From: Pegea sp. RAD2-039
Taxonomy: Eukaryota; Chordata; Thaliacea; Salpida; Salpidae
Direction of reading: 5' to 3'
Assembly (NCBI GenBank): GCA_034620365.1
Contig: JAQGEQ010000232.1
Span: 774,262-838,261 of the forward strand
Length of the DNA: 64,000 nucleotides
Shown here: positions 24,790-36,294 of the stretch, one piece after another
Layout: every line of letters begins with the position of its first letter
Position numbering within the stretch: the first letter of the stretch is position 1
Notes under the pieces: model-generated
What the model saw: the letters and a program-made list of their open reading frames with translations, nothing else
Told to the model about the DNA's origin: nothing
Database searches by the model: none
Position numbers and translations under genes: made by a program

Positions 24790-25215
24790 AGCTGTTAACG
24801 TTCCACAATCAACATCGATGGCTGTGACATTAAGGTTGTAGATAGCTTTGTCTATCTCGGCTCAAAATGTTACATCATCAGTATCAATAGAAACAGAGAT
24901 CAACAGGCGCACCGGTAAAACATTTGATGCATTTGTACGGGTAAACAGTTCTGAGATGATCCTAATCAGTTTATCAAATCAATAGCCATCGTCTACAGAG
25001 ACGATGTCTGCAGTAAACTATTGTGCCAGAAAAACATAGAGTTTCTTGAAGGTTAATGAAGATAAGCTTCCATTTCGTTGACTTACGTATATTAATGTGG
25101 CAGCAAAAGATCTCAAACAAAAAAGACCTACCGTGCAATGGTCTAACAACAGCATGCTAAGCAGGTAAACACTTGGCTGGCTCGGACACGTCCGTCGGGT
25201 GGATGCCGGCATATT
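24790..25215 (+). mobile_element. RTE-like reverse transcriptase relic
   Basis: The + strand encodes VVDSFVYLGSK at about 24835 and, after several frame breaks, GWLGHVRRVDAG near the end. Both are strongly conserved in the C-terminal region of RTE-clade retrotransposon polyproteins (VYLGS and LGHVxRM motifs). Intervening stops and frameshifts show it is dead. Confidence 0.7.
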
Positions 25216-25219
25216 AAAA

Positions 25220-25852
25220 GATAAAAGAAATATTCAATTAATCAAGGTGACTAATTCTTTTAATGTTAATAACGAGCTAACTTGAATTATTTTGACAACG
25301 ATATTAGCATCTATGACGTAATAACCAATATTTCATAACTCACTTGTAAAAAAGTTTTTCTATTAATTGTCTACTTTATTGAGGTTTGTACATCGCTCTT
25401 TTAAAACTTAATTAAATTAAAATAAATGAGTAAATCTTTCAAAGTTCTTAATTATATTTGACAATTATGAAATATTTTTGATTAAATTATTAATTTAGAA
25501 AGTTACTGAATAACTTAGTATCGATTTATACTTTATATCAATTTTAAAGTAGAAATTATGCAATTATTCTATTTAATTTTTAATGTTTAGTTTAGATATT
25601 TTGAGATCGCAAACAAAGTTGTTAGTAATCTCAAATTGTTTCTTTGAATACCTTCAAATGTTATTAAGCAGTTTTAGTTTGCTCTTATTTTAAAATATGC
25701 GAAAATACTAGGATATAATTAATAGCTTTTATCGCTAAAACTAACTAAGTTAGTTTTAAAACTTAATAATTAAAAAGTAGTTGTCAAAAGCAATTTTATG
25801 TCTTGCTATTTAAAAATATCTTTTCACCAGATAGAAATATTTATTTTTCGAG
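25220..25852. other. Intergenic, upstream of micro-exon gene
   Basis: AT-rich, no recognisable exon. It should contain the promoter and any 5' UTR of the following gene, but no clear TATA box or signal-peptide exon was found. Confidence 0.35.
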
Positions 25853-28800
25853 ATGGATAAGCGACTAGACATACTTAGTAAGTATTTTTCAATCTATTAC
25901 TTTCTTTTTTAACCTAGTAATAAATCATAAATAACATTAACACTTTGTAGTTCATATTTAAATGTTATTATTTTGATATTAGATCATACTATGGAAGTTC
26001 ACTTATATGAAGTGAATCACCTACATTTAAACGATATCTATTTTCAACTGGTAAGTAAATAAAATTGTTAACTTTATTAATATCACTTTCAAATAACTAT
26101 TCTAAAATTGATAACAAGCATGCTTTGTTTAAATTAACTAATTTCTTATGTTTCAGCCAAAATTAGTATTGTTTGAAATAACAATGTTTGGTAAGTTTAC
26201 TTTTGTTTTAAATGATTAGATTTTAAATTAAATGCCTTAATGCAACTGATAAACAGTTTTTAAAACTACATTTTTATTTAAAGGTAATTTTGAACAAACG
26301 AAATTTAAAGGTTAGAGAATTAATTAATTGATTGTAACCTCATCTATTAACATATAAAAAATTTTAGGTACAATTCAACAAAATGTTTTTAACCTGCAGC
26401 AGTGGAAATGTTTGTTGGTAAATTGATTTATTTCAATTATTATGTTAAAAACACCTAATAATTTATCCAATTTTTACTTTTTCAAGTTTATTTAATTATA
26501 TTTGATTCAATAATCCTATGAATAAATTCTTTTTTAATTTTAAGATTCTGTTAATAAGTAAAAATAACTTATGATTTTATTTTTAGTTGGAATACATGAA
26601 GCACCTAAGTAAGTGTAGCAGACAAAATGTTTGTTCTAAAAATAATAATTTTAATCTGATTTTTCTGAAACTTGTTACTTTATGGTCATAGTTTTGTAAA
26701 TATTTTCAATTAAAAAGTAGAACTTTAAGTTTTAATACAAAATTAAAAGATGGTGCTCTCTTAAGGCACCTTCCTTCACATTTATTGTAATAAATAAATA
26801 AATAAATGAAAATATTTTCAGCTGTTAACAAAGTTGTTGTTGGAGATATTGTTGAAAATGCTATAGACTATACAGTGAGTTAAATAAACATTTTCTTTAC
26901 TGATAACACTTGCTTGTCTTTTGTAGTAGTTTTAAGACTGATTTGTATATAGATTTTTAGTATTTTATCAGAAAGTATTTGATTCATCCTTATTCATACT
27001 TAATGCAAATTAATAAATGATAACAGTTGACTAAATAAGTGATTACAGTTTTTGTTTAACTCTATTTCTTGTAGGAAACCTCATCAATTGTTGAAGTTAT
27101 TGAAGAAGAAAACGAAATGGTAAATTTTAACCGTTGATATAAAATATGTACATTATAAAACTATTTGTTTATTTTTTTAACTATATAAAAGATTAATTAT
27201 TCATCTTTGCTAAATCAATAATGGTCATATTGAAATAAAATCAGCTTAAAATCAAAAATTTGTTGAGCTTTCAATACTTTTACAACAAAATAATTTAAGT
27301 AGAAGTAAAATATGTAAAACTGGGAAATATTTTTCAGTTGACTGATTTGGAAGATGGTGATGATGATTTGAAACCTTCCAGCGTGAGTTTCTGTTTCTTC
27401 TAGATTCAGTTTGTCCGTGATTCTAATTTAAAAGTTTTTATCCGTTTGTTAAATTGATTGTAATAATGTTTGTGAAACAAATTTAACTTCTTTTGCTGCT
27501 TCACTTGCATTTGTATAATTTGAGTATCATTCGCTTTTATTCTATAAAATACTAATTATTCGAGCTTTTCATAGACTAAACAATTGTAACAATTATACAG
27601 AGACACAAAATATAAAACTCAAATACACTCAAATAAAATATATCACAGTTATACAAAAAATCAGTTTTCTTTCTAGCTATGATGTGTTAACGAAAAACAT
27701 ATCTTAAGTTTAGATTACTTTAAATTAAGGTTCAATGTCAGTATTTTATTTAAGGTGGTTTTCCGATTCCAGCGTTAGTTTAAATTGTTTAAACTATTAG
27801 TTTTAAAGTTATGTTTAAGCTACTAAAAAAATTTGAAACTGAAGGTTGTAGTTTAAAGTCAACAAGATTGTAATCAAATTAATTATTTTACAAAACAAAA
27901 TTGTAATTTATTATTTTGATAAATGATAAAACTTGAAAATACTTTAATTAAACCACTAACTTATTCCAAAAAAGTAGTAAAAAATATTTGAGCAGTTTTA
28001 AAATGGTTTTCAATACATATTTTCTTTAGTTATTAGAGTTACTCAAGGAATGTGACAGTGACAGCTCTTCAATCTCCTCATGGGTTAGTTTCTGTGATTA
28101 ATTTATCATCACCCATTTTGTTTATTAAATCTTATATATACTTTTTGTTTCTAAGAACTTTTTTCAAGTTATGATAGCTGAATTAAATACTTGGTTTTGT
28201 ATAAAAATATCAAAATTTTTTTGCTACTTTCAAAAGATAAAACATAAAATTGTATTTTTTAGGAAACCGATTGCTCAGAAACCAACAATAATTTGGTGAA
28301 CCATGTTTTGGTAAATATTAATTTGATCCTAAACTTAATTTAATTTGTTTTTAATGTAAATTTGTCTTATTAAAACTTACTGAAAATATTTATTTATGAT
28401 TTTAGATTGAAAACGATGAAATGAAAAGCAAAGTCACAGCGATAATTTCAGAACCTAATACAGTTAGTGAAAAATTACCATTTCTATTTGTTTCTTAGAT
28501 CTAAAAACTAAAATATTGTAAATTTTAATGCTAAAAATGTTATTAAAATAATTATTACAGATCTAAATACAAGTTACTGATTTAATTTTTCTGTAATTTT
28601 ATTGATAATATAGAAGATAAACTTATAGAAACTGATTTGATTGCTTTCAGACACAGAGCAAACCATTTTAGCTTCTTTTCAAGAACTCACTAGATTGTCA
28701 TTATCATACTACAGATTATTTAATATTTCATTCATTAATAGTTTAGAAATAAAAAATGTATGATTTAACTTCAATTCATTTTTAATTTAATTAAAATAAT

Positions 28801-31800
28801 TTTCATTTTTATTAACATTTGATATAAAATAGAATATAATTTAAAATTTAATTGCTTGTATCTCTGTTGCTATTTTTTTTGATATTTGTACTATATTAAA
28901 ATAAAAACATATTAATTTTTATTTCATTTTTTTCAGGAACAAAGCATAGGTGATAATAGCAATATTCAAAATGTTGAAAGCAAACCAGTTAGTTTTGATT
29001 TAATGTTGATATTACAATGGTTTTACTTCACAAGTTTTTTTTGATTTAAATATAAATTCTCTGTAATATTACTGAACAAAATTAAAGTAATAAATTTGTT
29101 ATAACTACTTTAGAAATGTTTTATAAATTACGTTTTCAAAACAAAATAAATATTATTTTTGCTCTCAACTTTATTTAAATTTCAATCATTTTTTTCAGGA
29201 TCAAAATATCCCATATGAAGAACCTAAGAATATAAATGTTGAAAGCAAACCGGTAAGTTTGGTTTCGTTTATCAGTTACAAATTTGTAACTTTTTAGAAA
29301 TTATTGATAACAAGTTAATGTTTATATAAAAATGAGTCTTCTCAATTATAAATTTAAGTTGTTCAATGCAGGAAACAGCTTTCGAGATTTTCAAGAGAAA
29401 TTTGTTGAGAATAAGAGCTGTAAGTAAAAACTTATACGTGATTTTGAATATAACGTAAAAAATTTAAAGCAATTATTTTCTATCTCTCCATAAACTTTTA
29501 AAATCTCTGAATTTCATTTTAATGAATTTAAATTCTTTTTTTATAGTCATGAATTACGTTAAATAAAGTAAATTTAACTATTTTACATAGACAAAATTAA
29601 ATCTTATAACTTGAAAAATGATAAACTTGAAAATACCTTATTCAAACCATTAACTTATTACAGAAAAGTATTAAAGTAAATTTGAACAATTTTCATATAG
29701 TTTTTAACAAATTCTTTCTTTAGGAACAAAAAGCTAAAAAGGAAAGTCAAAGTGACAGGAGTTCAATCTCCTCATTGGTTAGTTTCTGTGATTAATTTAT
29801 CATCAGTCGTTTTGTTTATAAATTCTGATATATAGTTTTTGTTAGTCACAACTTTGGTTCAAGTTATATAAATTAGATTAAATAATTGTTGTTTTCATGA
29901 ATTGATCAAATATTTTTTTCTTTTTGCTAATTTATAAGAAAAATAACTCTAAAAAAATATGTGTAAGTTAACACTAATACCTGATGTTAAATAGAACATA
30001 AAAATGTAAAGCAATTAATTTCTGACTCTCAATAAAATTTATTACGTCTGAATTTTGTTTTAATGAATTTAAAATCATTTTTTTAGTCACGAATTAAGTT
30101 AAATAAAATCAAATTAACTACTTTACAAAAACAAAATTAAATCTTATAATTTGAAAAATGATAAAACATAAAAATACTTTATTGAAACAACTAACTTATT
30201 ACAGTAAACTAGTAAAATAAATTTGAATAATTTTCATATAGTTTTTAACAAATATTTTCTTTAGGAATCAAATGCTAGCAAGAAAAGTCAAAGTGACATC
30301 TGGTCAATCTTCTCATTGGTTAGTTTCTGTGATTAATTTATCATCAGTCATTTTGCTTATTAATTCTTAAAAAGGGTTTTTTTTAGTTATAACTATATTT
30401 CAGGTTAAATAAATTTAACTAGATAATAGTTGTTTCCATGAAAACATCAAATAAGTTGTTTTTGTTACTTTCAAATATTAAAAGATAAACTTGTCTTTTT
30501 TAGAAAGCCGATAGCGAAGAAACCAGCAATAATTTGGTGAATCCAGTTTTGGTAAGTACTGATTTGATTCTAAACCTAATTTCCTTTATCTTAAATATAA
30601 ATTTGCCTTATTAAAACTTACTGAAAATATTTATTTATGATTTTAGATTGAAAACGATAAAATGAAAAGCAAAGTCACTGCGATAATTTCAGAACCGGAT
30701 ACAGTTAGTGAAAATTGATTATTTCTTTTTGTTCTTTAGACCAAAACCAAAATTATTGTAAATTTTAATAATAAAATTTATTTAGAGTTAGCTATTAAGG
30801 ATCTAAATACAAGTTACTGATGTAATTTTTCATTAAATTTATTTATAATATAGAAGATAATCTTATAGAAACTGGTTTAATAGCTTTCAGACAAAGAGTA
30901 AAACCATTTTAGTTTCGTTTCAAAAACTTACTAGATTGTCATTATCATACAATAGAATATTAAATTTTTCATTCAATTAAAAGTTTAGAAATAATTTATT
31001 GATTTTAAACTTTTTGATTTAGCTTCAGTTTGTTGTTAAATTAATCAAACTAATTTTCATTTTCCTTTAAAGTTTTGACATAAAAGAAAACATAACGTAA
31101 TAATTATTTGTTTTTATCTCTGTTGCAGATTTATTTGCTGTTTTTACTATATTAAAATTATAACTGATTAATTATTATTTTATTTTTTAAGAAACATGGT
31201 ATAGATGATAATAACAATATTCAAAATGTTGAAAGCAAACCAGTTAGTTGTGATTTAGTGTTGATATTATAATATTTTTACTTCACAAGTTTTTTTTATT
31301 TAAATATTAATTTTCTGTAATATTTTTATAAAAAAAATTAAACTAATAAAATTATTGTCACTACATTAGACAACTTTTATAAATTACGACTTCAACATAA
31401 AATCAATCTTATTTTTTCTCTCAATTTCATTTAAATGTTAATCATTTTTTTCAGGATCAAAATATCCCAGATGAAGAACCTAAGAATATAAATGTTGAAA
31501 GCAAACCGGTAAGTTTGGTTATTCAGCTTTTCTTTGTCAGTTACATAAATGACTCTTTATAATTATTATTGACAAGTTATTGTTTGTATCAAAATTTGAT
31601 GCTTCTCAGGATAAATTGTAAATTTAAGTTGTTCAATGCAAGAAAACGTATTTTGAGCTTATAAAAAGATAACTCGAAAAAGTTATCTGTAAATTAACAC
31701 TAAAATATTATGTTAAATATAACGTACAAAATTTACAGTAATTATTTTCTACCTCTCTATAAACGATTAATTTCTCTGATTTTAGTTTTAATGGAGTTTA

Positions 31801-33492
31801 AATCATTCTTTTAGTCATGAATTAAGTTAAATAAAATCAAATTAACTAGCTTACAAAAACAAAATTAAATTGTATAACATTAAAAAGAAAAAAAAATAGA
31901 AAACACCTTTTTAAAACTACGAACGATTTTCATAATAATAGTAGAATAAATTTGAACAGTTTTCTTACAGTTTTTAACAAATATTTTCCTTAGAAATCAA
32001 ATGCTATCAAGAGATGTGACAGTGACAAGTGTTCAATCTCCTCATTGGTTAGTTTTTGTTATTATTTCATCATCAGCCATTTTGTTTATTAATTATTGTA
32101 TATAGTTTTTGTTAGTCATAATTTTACTTCAAGTTATATAAATTTGATTAAATAATAGTTATCTTCAGGAGAAAAATAAACAATTTTTTAACATTTACAA
32201 CTTTCAAAAGATAAAAGATAACATTTTTTTGTAGAAAACCGATTGCGGAGAAACCAGCAATAATTTGGTGAATCCAGTTTTGGTAAATAATAATTTGATC
32301 TTAAACCTAATTTATTTTGTTTTAAATTTAATTTTGCCTTCTTAAAACTTACTTCGAATATTTGTTTTGATTTTAGATTGAAAACGATGAAATAAAAAGC
32401 AAAGTCACTTCGATAATTTCAGAACCTGATACAGTTAGTGAAAATGATTGTTTCTATTTGTTGTTCTATTTAAAAATATATTTTCCTGTTTTTTTAAACA
32501 GGTTTAATATAAAAAAATTATTAATGAAAATTTAGTTATTTGTACTATATTAAATCAAAGTTGATTAATTAGTTCTTTATTTTTTCAGAAACAAAGCATA
32601 GTTGATAATAGCAATATTCAAAATTTTGAAAGCAAACCAGTTAGTTGTGATTTAATGTTGATATTATAATGGTTTTATTTGAAAAGTTTTTTTCTGATTT
32701 AAATAATAATTCTGTTCAATATTTCTGTGAAAATATTTCACTAATAAGATTATTGTCACTACCTTAGACAAATTTTTTAAACTACAACTTAAATATAGAA
32801 TTAATATTGTATTTGCACTTAACTTCATTTGAGCCTTAATTATTTTATTCAGGATCAAAATATCCCAGATAAAGAACCTAAGAATATAAATGTCCAAAAC
32901 AAACCGGTAAGTTTGATTTCGTTTATCAGTTACATATATCATGGTTTATAATTATTATTAATAAGTTGGTGTTTATAGTGAAAAGGATTATCTTGAATTA
33001 AATTGTAAAATTAAGTTGTTCAATGCAGAAAAACAAGGTTGAAACTAGGAAGAAAGATGCCATTAAAAAATTATCTGTAAGTTAAGACGAATACCTGATG
33101 CTAACTATAAATTAAATAATATTGAAGCAATTAATTTCTGTTTAACAAAATTTTAATTTCTCTGAATTTTATTTTATTAAAATAAGAATCTTTAATTCTA
33201 TAAAATGAATTAAGTAAAATATTAAATTTAAAAACAATTTGCAGAAGAAGAAGAGATTTAGAAATCTTTTGATTCGAGTTTTTACTTGTGGATGCGTAAG
33301 AAAATGTAAATTGAAAGTTTATCTTTTATTTGATTTAATTATTTTATTTCTTATTAATTTGAAAAATTTGCTTTGTGATATAATTTAGCAATATAAAAAA
33401 CATTCTATAATCTATTTGCTTTTATCATTTAATTTTAATTGAAAAAAAAACTTTTGTTTATTTATTTTATTTTTCATTTTCAGAAGCTGTAG
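25853..33492 (+). CDS. Micro-exon gene: 29 exons, repeated symmetric exon cassettes
   Basis: Exons: 25853-25877, 25983-26050, 26157-26190, 26284-26310, 26368-26417, 26587-26608, 26822-26874, 27075-27119, 27338-27382, 28030-28083, 28263-28310, 28406-28462, 28937-28987, 29199-29252, 29372-29419, 29724-29777, 30265-30318, 30504-30551, 30647-30703, 31192-31242, 31455-31508, 31994-32047, 32235-32282, 32377-32433, 32589-32639, 32853-32906, 33029-33076, 33245-33295 and 33484-33492. Together 1,371 nt, 456 residues plus stop, frame kept at every junction. Exons 8-28 are all phase 0-0 and 45-57 nt long. From exon 10 a six-exon set (A 54, B 48, C 57, D 51, E 54, F 48) repeats three times, with one extra A (exon 16 or 17). 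The product is acidic then basic, Ser/Asn/Glu-rich, probably disordered, and ends in Cys-Gly-Cys. No signal peptide, membrane helix or known domain. It resembles flatworm micro-exon genes in structure, not sequence. Confidence 0.85.
26748..26810 (+). mobile_element. Non-LTR retrotransposon 3' end inside intron 6 of the micro-exon gene
   Basis: Family 3' mark (gtgctctcttaaggcacctt then ccttcacatttattg) with an (aata)n tail ending only about 11 bases before the acceptor of exon 7. It is in the sense direction of the gene. Confidence 0.75.
28030..33076 (+). repeat. Tandem exon-cassette duplication (A-B-C-D-E-F sets)
   Basis: Set 1 covers exons 10-15 (28030-29419). Exon 16 (29724-29777) is an A exon left from a set reduced by deletion. 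Set 3 covers exons 17-21 plus a dead F (30265-31688), and set 4 exons 22-27 (31994-33076). Units are about 1.7 kb. Each cassette position keeps its own length and its own donor type (A, C and D use gttagt; E and F use gtaagt). Introns are clearly related but more diverged and carry indels. Confidence 0.85.
31643..31688 (+). pseudogene. Dead cassette-F exon in intron 21
   Basis: It lies where set 3 should have its F exon, between caatgcaag and gtaag marks identical to those of exons 15 and 27. Its length is 46 rather than 48 and it has an in-frame TAA, so including it would end the protein. Confidence 0.75.
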
Positions 33493-34313
33493 TTGAATGA
33501 TGGAACTGAATTGGAAACATGTTTTCTACATCTGCTGAAAAACAAATAAACAAATTTCATTTATTTTGAGAAGTTTTGACGAGTTAACCTGCTGACGTAA
33601 ATGTGATAATAGTCATTCTTGTACCGTTTACATTTGATTGTAAACACTATTCAAATCTTAAACATTATTTGTCGAAGCGTATCAGAATAAACAAAAATCT
33701 TTCTTAGACTTTTCTTGGTTTCTGTTTTTGGTTTCAAAAGTATACAAAAATTTCATCAGACTTTTTTTAATATAACGTTTCCTCAGATTCTAGATAACTC
33801 TGACAGCTCTCAAAGTATTTATAGATGTTACATAATTAAGGAGTAATTAGTTAATAATTAATGAGTGCAATCAATGTTCTCATATTTTCAATCTAACATA
33901 AACTGCTTTATAAAACTTGTAAAGGTTTTCTTTAAAGAATTGACTTTTCAGCTAATGACACAATCAGGTCGCTGGATTCATTTATTTTTGATATCTAAAT
34001 AAATACAAACTCTACTTAATATTACTAATGTATCAAAAAACTACGATCAGATAAACTTCTAGTATTTGATTCAAGTATTTGAAGAAAAGTCCAGCTTTTA
34101 TGTCTATCCCTGTCAGAGTACTTACCTTCTTGTCTAAGAGGAACTTGTATTAATATTTATGTATTACGAAAAAACAAGTTTTATGAATTTAGAATTTGTA
34201 TCTAAAATTGTAAAAATGTCTATAAAAATGTAATTATTATAGAAAGTTAAATAATGTTTTTAATTTTACTAAAAACATTGACAAACGAATAAATTGTCGG
34301 TTGCCAAAATAAA
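33493..34313. other. 3' UTR and intergenic
   Basis: A poly-A signal-like aataaaca occurs at about 33543 (aaacaaataaacaaatttca) and again aataaac near 33688, either of which could end the micro-exon transcript. No gene was recognised. Confidence 0.4.
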
Positions 34314-34385
34314 CTCCCCGTCGGGGAATCGAACCCCGGTCTCCCGCGTGACAGGCGGGGATACTCACCACTATACTAACGAGGA
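34314..34385 (-). tRNA. tRNA-Asp (anticodon GTC)
   Basis: 72 nt, no intron. The 7-bp acceptor stem pairs fully with one G-T wobble. The D-arm contains TAGTATAGTGGTGAGTA, the anticodon loop is CTGTCAC with GTC, and the T-arm is GGGGTTCGATTCCCC. Internal A and B boxes for RNA polymerase III match animal tRNA-Asp closely. A tttatttt run just beyond the 3' end is a Pol III terminator. The CCA is not encoded, as usual in eukaryotes. Confidence 0.97.
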
Positions 34386-34929
34386 CAACGAAATTTAAAT
34401 TCAGAAATTTACTTTATAACATACAATTTTATCTAGAACTTATTATTTCTAGGAAATTAAATGAAAAAGTAGATAATGTTTTCTTGAAGTCTCTGATTTC
34501 AAAAGTTAAACGAAAAAATTAAAATATGAAAGAAATATGCAAGATGGGAAATATTTAATAACAGTAAAGATTTGGTTAAGATGCGTAGTTTTGTGAGTGA
34601 TATCAAACAGTGAAAGTAAGTTACAAATAAAAAAGAGGTTAGAAAACATTCTAAATTAACACAATTAAAATTTGATAATTAATCCAATTTTTTATTTTTC
34701 TGAAATTAATAGATAAGTTAGTACTTCTCAATTAAATTCAGTTGTAAGAATTACAATTCAAAAATAATTAGAAATAGAATAAATGAATATGTAAAAACTC
34801 TTTTTATTCATTAAAAATATCTAAATTTATTAATATAAAATTCAGTTCATTTAATTTCATTACATCTTACAAATTTACATTACGAAACATGAACAAACAA
34901 AATGTTTAATTTAGAACCAAACAAAATTA
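34386..34929. other. Intergenic, no gene seen
   Basis: AT-rich sequence without coding pattern or recognisable repeats. Confidence 0.35.
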
Positions 34930-35132
34930 TTTTTAGAGTTTTCTTTAAGCTGAGTAGCATCAACTTTAGAAAAATTTGTCTTTACAAACCAAATTTGTTC
35001 CTAGCAGCACACAATTAAACACCTAATTTGATAGAATGGTTGACGCTTGTTTAGAAAATAGAATCGTAGATATTTAATAGCTAGGATCTTTCACAATTTT
35101 ACCAAACTATTGCTGTTTGTATCTACTTACTT
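34930..35132. repeat. Diverged third copy of the BCL-2 3' flank block
   Basis: It matches 18120-18320 and 23925-24125 (for example tttgtctttacaaaccaa, then 'cacctaatttgatagaatgg' against 'cacctactttgatagaatgg'). Similarity is clearly lower than between the two BCL-2 units. As in those units, a retrotransposon 3' end follows shortly after. Confidence 0.75.
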
Positions 35133-35137
35133 GTGTT

Positions 35138-35430
35138 TATTTATTTATTACAATAAATGCGAAGGAGGGTACCTGAAAAGAGCACCTCTCGTTAACACAC
35201 ATTCTCACAATTAACTAGGTGATATGGGCTGATTAAGGTGTAATGTGTGTCGTCGGAGCTGATATAACTTTAGGGAAGGACTAATGGAAAAGAAATCATC
35301 AAACTGAATGTCAATTAAATTGTGGATAATTTTAAAAATAAGAATTAAGTCGTATTTAATCCGTCGAATTTCCAAAGTATCTAAATTGAAGAAGCTGAGA
35401 CGATGTTTATAACTATCAATTGGCATTTAA
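35138..35430 (-). mobile_element. Non-LTR retrotransposon RT C-terminal fragment
   Basis: The - strand encodes RLSFFNLDTLEIRRIKYDL then an Ile-Ile-His-Asn-Leu-Ile-Asp run, the conserved 'LEIRRxxxDLxxxYKIxH' region near the end of CR1/L2-type RTs, followed by HLNQPIS. A family 3' end with tail lies at 35138-35210. An internal part between the two is deleted. Confidence 0.8.
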
Positions 35431-36294
35431 GCTTAAATACTGTTACTCAAGGTGAGTACCTAATTGAATATCAAAAAATTCAATAGTAATAGAATGCAAA
35501 TTATAGAGGAGAAAAAAAAAGAGATTTTAATGACTCCAACACAAAATCAGAAACTTTCATAAAACCTAAATGATGTAACATTGATTTTTTGTTGTAATTA
35601 TCTTCTTACAAAATACTAACAACTAATAAACTTTACTAAATCACATGCAATGTGTAAATGATTTAATTCTTATTATAGAAGCTACTTGTAGAATAAATGA
35701 GTTTGCTTGATCAGCGTTACTTTTTGTTCCTTTTACAATGTACTATAACTTAAACATTGATTTAAAAATATTAACTATGGTGTCTTTCAACTAGCCTTAT
35801 ACAATCTAGACAGACATAAAAAAATCTTGAAAGATTCGATTATACCTGCCTGATAATAAAACTGATTAAAGCACAAAGTTTTTATAACTTTATTTTAACT
35901 CGAACAAAAAAATTAAACATCAAATATAAGAGGCGAAATTTAAACTTAGGTTATGAAACATAAATTTTTCTGGTTAGTAAAAATAATTAGCAAACGCACA
36001 AACAAATATCACAGATATCAAACTTTACTTTATCAAAAGTAAAATTTTATTTTGTCATTATACAAACTTATTATTTAAAATTACATCCGACCAACATTAT
36101 CTGATGTCTCTGCTTCTTGCTCATATATCTTTGACGTTTAGCCTTTAACTTTTAAAGAGTTATCATTCTACAAGAAAATAATTTAAAATGAATTTTTAAA
36201 TTTAAATGAAAATTTTCGTTAGAGAAAAAAAGAAAGTTTTTTTATGTAAGGTTTCAGTGATTTACTAATAATTTTGCATTTCTTATTTTTGACT
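35431..36294. other. Intergenic, no gene seen
   Basis: AT-rich. It would include the 3' UTR of the - strand gene that ends at 36295. No further exon was recognised. Confidence 0.35.

Noticed and set aside
33590-33620. Inverted match of a 20-base ctgacgtaaatgtgat block to 13940 and 19745
   Set aside because: Probably an old repeat fragment; too short to define an element, though it may belong to the shared backbone.
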